A DNA stretch of 64,000 bases, taken from the NCBI RefSeq assembly GCF_001571285.1, contig NZ_BCTM01000023.1, positions 31,192 to 95,191 of the forward strand, in the 5' to 3' direction. This stretch comes from Kluyvera cryocrescens NBRC 102467 (lineage in GTDB: Bacteria; Pseudomonadota; Gammaproteobacteria; Enterobacterales; Enterobacteriaceae). The first letter of the stretch is position 1, and every line of letters starts with the position of its first letter. This document shows, piece by piece, positions 62,406-64,000 of this stretch. The notes under the pieces are model-generated. The model ran no database searches, was not told the origin of the DNA, and saw nothing but the letters and a program-made list of their open reading frames with translations. A program made the translations under genes and the position numbers.

Positions 62406-63422
62406 ATGACGCAACCCATTTCAGGTATGCCTGCGCGCCCTCCGGGGACCGGCACCACTCCCCTCTCCCCGGCGGGAGAACAGCCGTTAAGTACCCAGCA
62501 GCGTACGGTGCTGGAGCGGCTTATTACGCGATTAATCGCCATGACTTCACAGCAAAACGCGGAAGTCTGGGCAGGGGTTAAACACGATCTGGGCTTGAAG
62601 AATGACACGCCGCTGCAGGCGCGCCACTTTCCCGCTGCTGAACAAAATTTGAATCAGCGCATCGGAAATGCCGAGCAGAAACTGAGCGTCCGCCAAACCC
62701 TGGCGCAGCTGACTGAACTGCTCGGTCAGGGCAATAATCGCCAGGCGGTCAGTGATTACATCCGTCAACAGTTTGGGCAGACAGCCCTGAGTCAACTGAC
62801 CCCACAGCAGTTGAAAAGTGTGTTGCAGTTATTGCAGCAGGGGCAGTTGTCTATCCCGCAACCGCAGCAGCGTCCGGCAACCGATCGCCCGCTGCTTCCG
62901 GCAGAACAAAATACGCTGAATCAGTTGGTAACCAAAGTTTCGGCGGCCACCGGGGATTCGAGTAAACTGATCTGGAAATCGCTGCTGGAGCTCGCTGGCG
63001 TGAAATCGGGAGACCCGCTGCCCGCGAAGCATTTTAACGCCATGGTGACGCTTTTACAGGCCCGCCTGACGCTTAGCACGCATCCGGCCCCCACGCTCAA
63101 TACGCTGCAGGCCGCGCTCAAGCAGCCAATGGAACCCCAGGAATCTCAGTTGGTTCGCGATTTTGCCCAGCAAAACTGGAACGGGACACCGCAAACGGTA
63201 CTGACCCCGGTGCAAATCCAGGAGCTGCTGACGCTGCTGTTCTTAAAGCGTATTGAACGTGAGAAAATTTCGCAGGCTCACACGCTGGAAGCTCGCGATG
63301 TGCAGCCGATTTATGCGCCATTCGCCCCGGTCATCAGCTCGCTGAAATCGCTGTCAGCACGTCCGGGGCTGGCATTTGTGGTAATCGTGGTGGTATTTGC
63401 GCTACTTTGGCTACTGCTGTAG
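62406..63422 (+). CDS. flk: flagellar regulator Flk
   Basis: A 338-residue protein anchored by a C-terminal helix (about 318-337, GLAFVVIVVVFALLWLLL), with a long Gln-rich cytoplasmic part. In Salmonella Flk stops premature secretion of the flagellar regulator FlgM. AAAGG precedes the ATG. The last 12 bases overlap the convergent HAD gene. The window itself has no flagellar genes, and Klebsiella is non-motile, so its present role is unclear. Confidence 0.9.
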   Translation: MTQPISGMPARPPGTGTTPLSPAGEQPLSTQQRTVLERLITRLIAMTSQQNAEVWAGVKHDLGLKNDTPLQARHFPAAEQNLNQRIGNAEQKLSVRQTLAQLTELLGQGNNRQAVSDYIRQQFGQTALSQLTPQQLKSVLQLLQQGQLSIPQPQQRPATDRPLLPAEQNTLNQLVTKVSAATGDSSKLIWKSLLELAGVKSGDPLPAKHFNAMVTLLQARLTLSTHPAPTLNTLQAALKQPMEPQESQLVRDFAQQNWNGTPQTVLTPVQIQELLTLLFLKRIEREKISQAHTLEARDVQPIYAPFAPVISSLKSLSARPGLAFVVIVVVFALLWLLL

Positions 63423-64000
63423 TTTCAGCACCTGCTCGATAGTGGTCATCACTGCATCATCATCGTTGTAGCCGGTAATAAACCGCGCGGCCTGTTTGGT
63501 TTCGTCAAAAGCATTACGCATCGCGAAACTCCAGGTAGCGCGGGTCATCAGCTCAATATCATTAAGCCCATCGCCAAACACCATCGTCTCTTCTGCACTT
63601 ACGCCTAACCTTTGCTGCAATATCTCCACCGTATGGCCCTTATGGACGCCGACATCGGCAATATCAATCCACGCATCTTCCGAGACCACGATATAGGCTT
63701 TATCAAAGTACGCCGCCAGATGCGGTTTAATTTGCGGACAACGCCCTTTGATATCAAACAGCGAGATTTTCACGAAATCATGCAAAACCTCGGTGAAGGT
63801 CTCGACCTGTACCACATAGGCGTATGACATCTTCACCTTCGCGAGCATCTCTGGAGCCAACTATGATTTGACATAGGCGCCGACCGGCGTACAGGCAATG
63901 ACCACGGGCTCGCTATTTACCGCTTCGAGCGTGGCAATGATTTCCCGCCCAAGGCTGTTTTTTATCAGCGATTGGTAAACATATTCGCCCGCATGTTTAA
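63411..64000 (-). pseudogene. Cof-type HAD phosphatase interrupted by an in-frame TAG, 5' end cut by window
   Basis: The reading frame enters at the window edge (KHAGEYVYQSLIKN...), runs 45 codons, meets TAG at 63863-63861 (YVKS-stop-LAPEML), and continues in the same frame to its proper end. The C-terminal part has the HAD motif FGDGLNDIELM. Both halves read as one Cof-type (HAD-IIB) phosphatase without any frameshift. A restart at the TTG (63860) or the ATG at 63848 would yield only about 150 residues without the upstream motifs. A sequencing error is possible. The gene is not in the E. coli order next to flk. Confidence 0.75.

Overview
The window comes from a chromosome of the family Enterobacteriaceae, most likely Klebsiella, Raoultella or a close relative. 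The right three quarters (about 14.5-63.4 kb) keep the E. coli gene order nuoA-N, lrhA, alaA, yfbR-V, ackA-pta, yfcD-F, folX, yfcH, hisJQMP, argT, ubiX, purF, cvpA, dedD, folC, accD, dedA, truA, usg, pdxB, flk, and the proteins closely resemble their E. coli counterparts. NuoB carries a short insertion that I remember from Klebsiella. The genus is inferred from memory of protein sequences, not from a search.

Layout: (1) 0-14.5 kb is accessory. It holds a truncated AT-rich GIY-YIG-type protein at the left edge, a membrane diguanylate cyclase, an AI-2E-family and an AbrB-family membrane protein, a tautomerase/MFS pair with a divergent LysR regulator, a second MFS exporter with a palindromic operator, the two-gene folate-independent methionine synthase mesX-mesD, a small exported protein, an LysE exporter, and the yfiE-eamB regulator/exporter pair. 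(2) 14.6-29.6 kb is the complete 13-gene nuo operon (respiratory complex I, NuoC and NuoD fused) on the minus strand, followed by its regulator lrhA. (3) 32-41.5 kb has alanine aminotransferase alaA, nucleotidase yfbR, yfbS/hxpA/yfbU/yfbV, and the acetate pathway ackA-pta. (4) 41.6-48 kb has small housekeeping enzymes (yfcD, yfcE, yfcF, folX, yfcH), an inserted aldehyde dehydrogenase/LysR pair and an acetyltransferase. (5) 48-52.1 kb is the histidine and lysine/arginine/ornithine ABC importer. Good sigma-54 promoter matches precede both hisJ and argT, and NtrC-type sites lie upstream of hisJ. (6) 52.4-63.4 kb is ubiX, the PurR-controlled cvpA-purF unit, dedD-folC, accD, dedA, truA-usg-pdxB and flk. 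(7) The right edge holds a HAD phosphatase gene broken by an in-frame TAG and cut by the window end.

Most of the window is ordinary core genome. The items most worth following up are the GIY-YIG-type gene that continues past the left edge, the mesX-mesD pair, the nitrogen-control sites at hisJ/argT, the folded element between dedD and cvpA, and the interrupted HAD gene. No tRNA, rRNA, CRISPR array, insertion sequence or prophage was seen.
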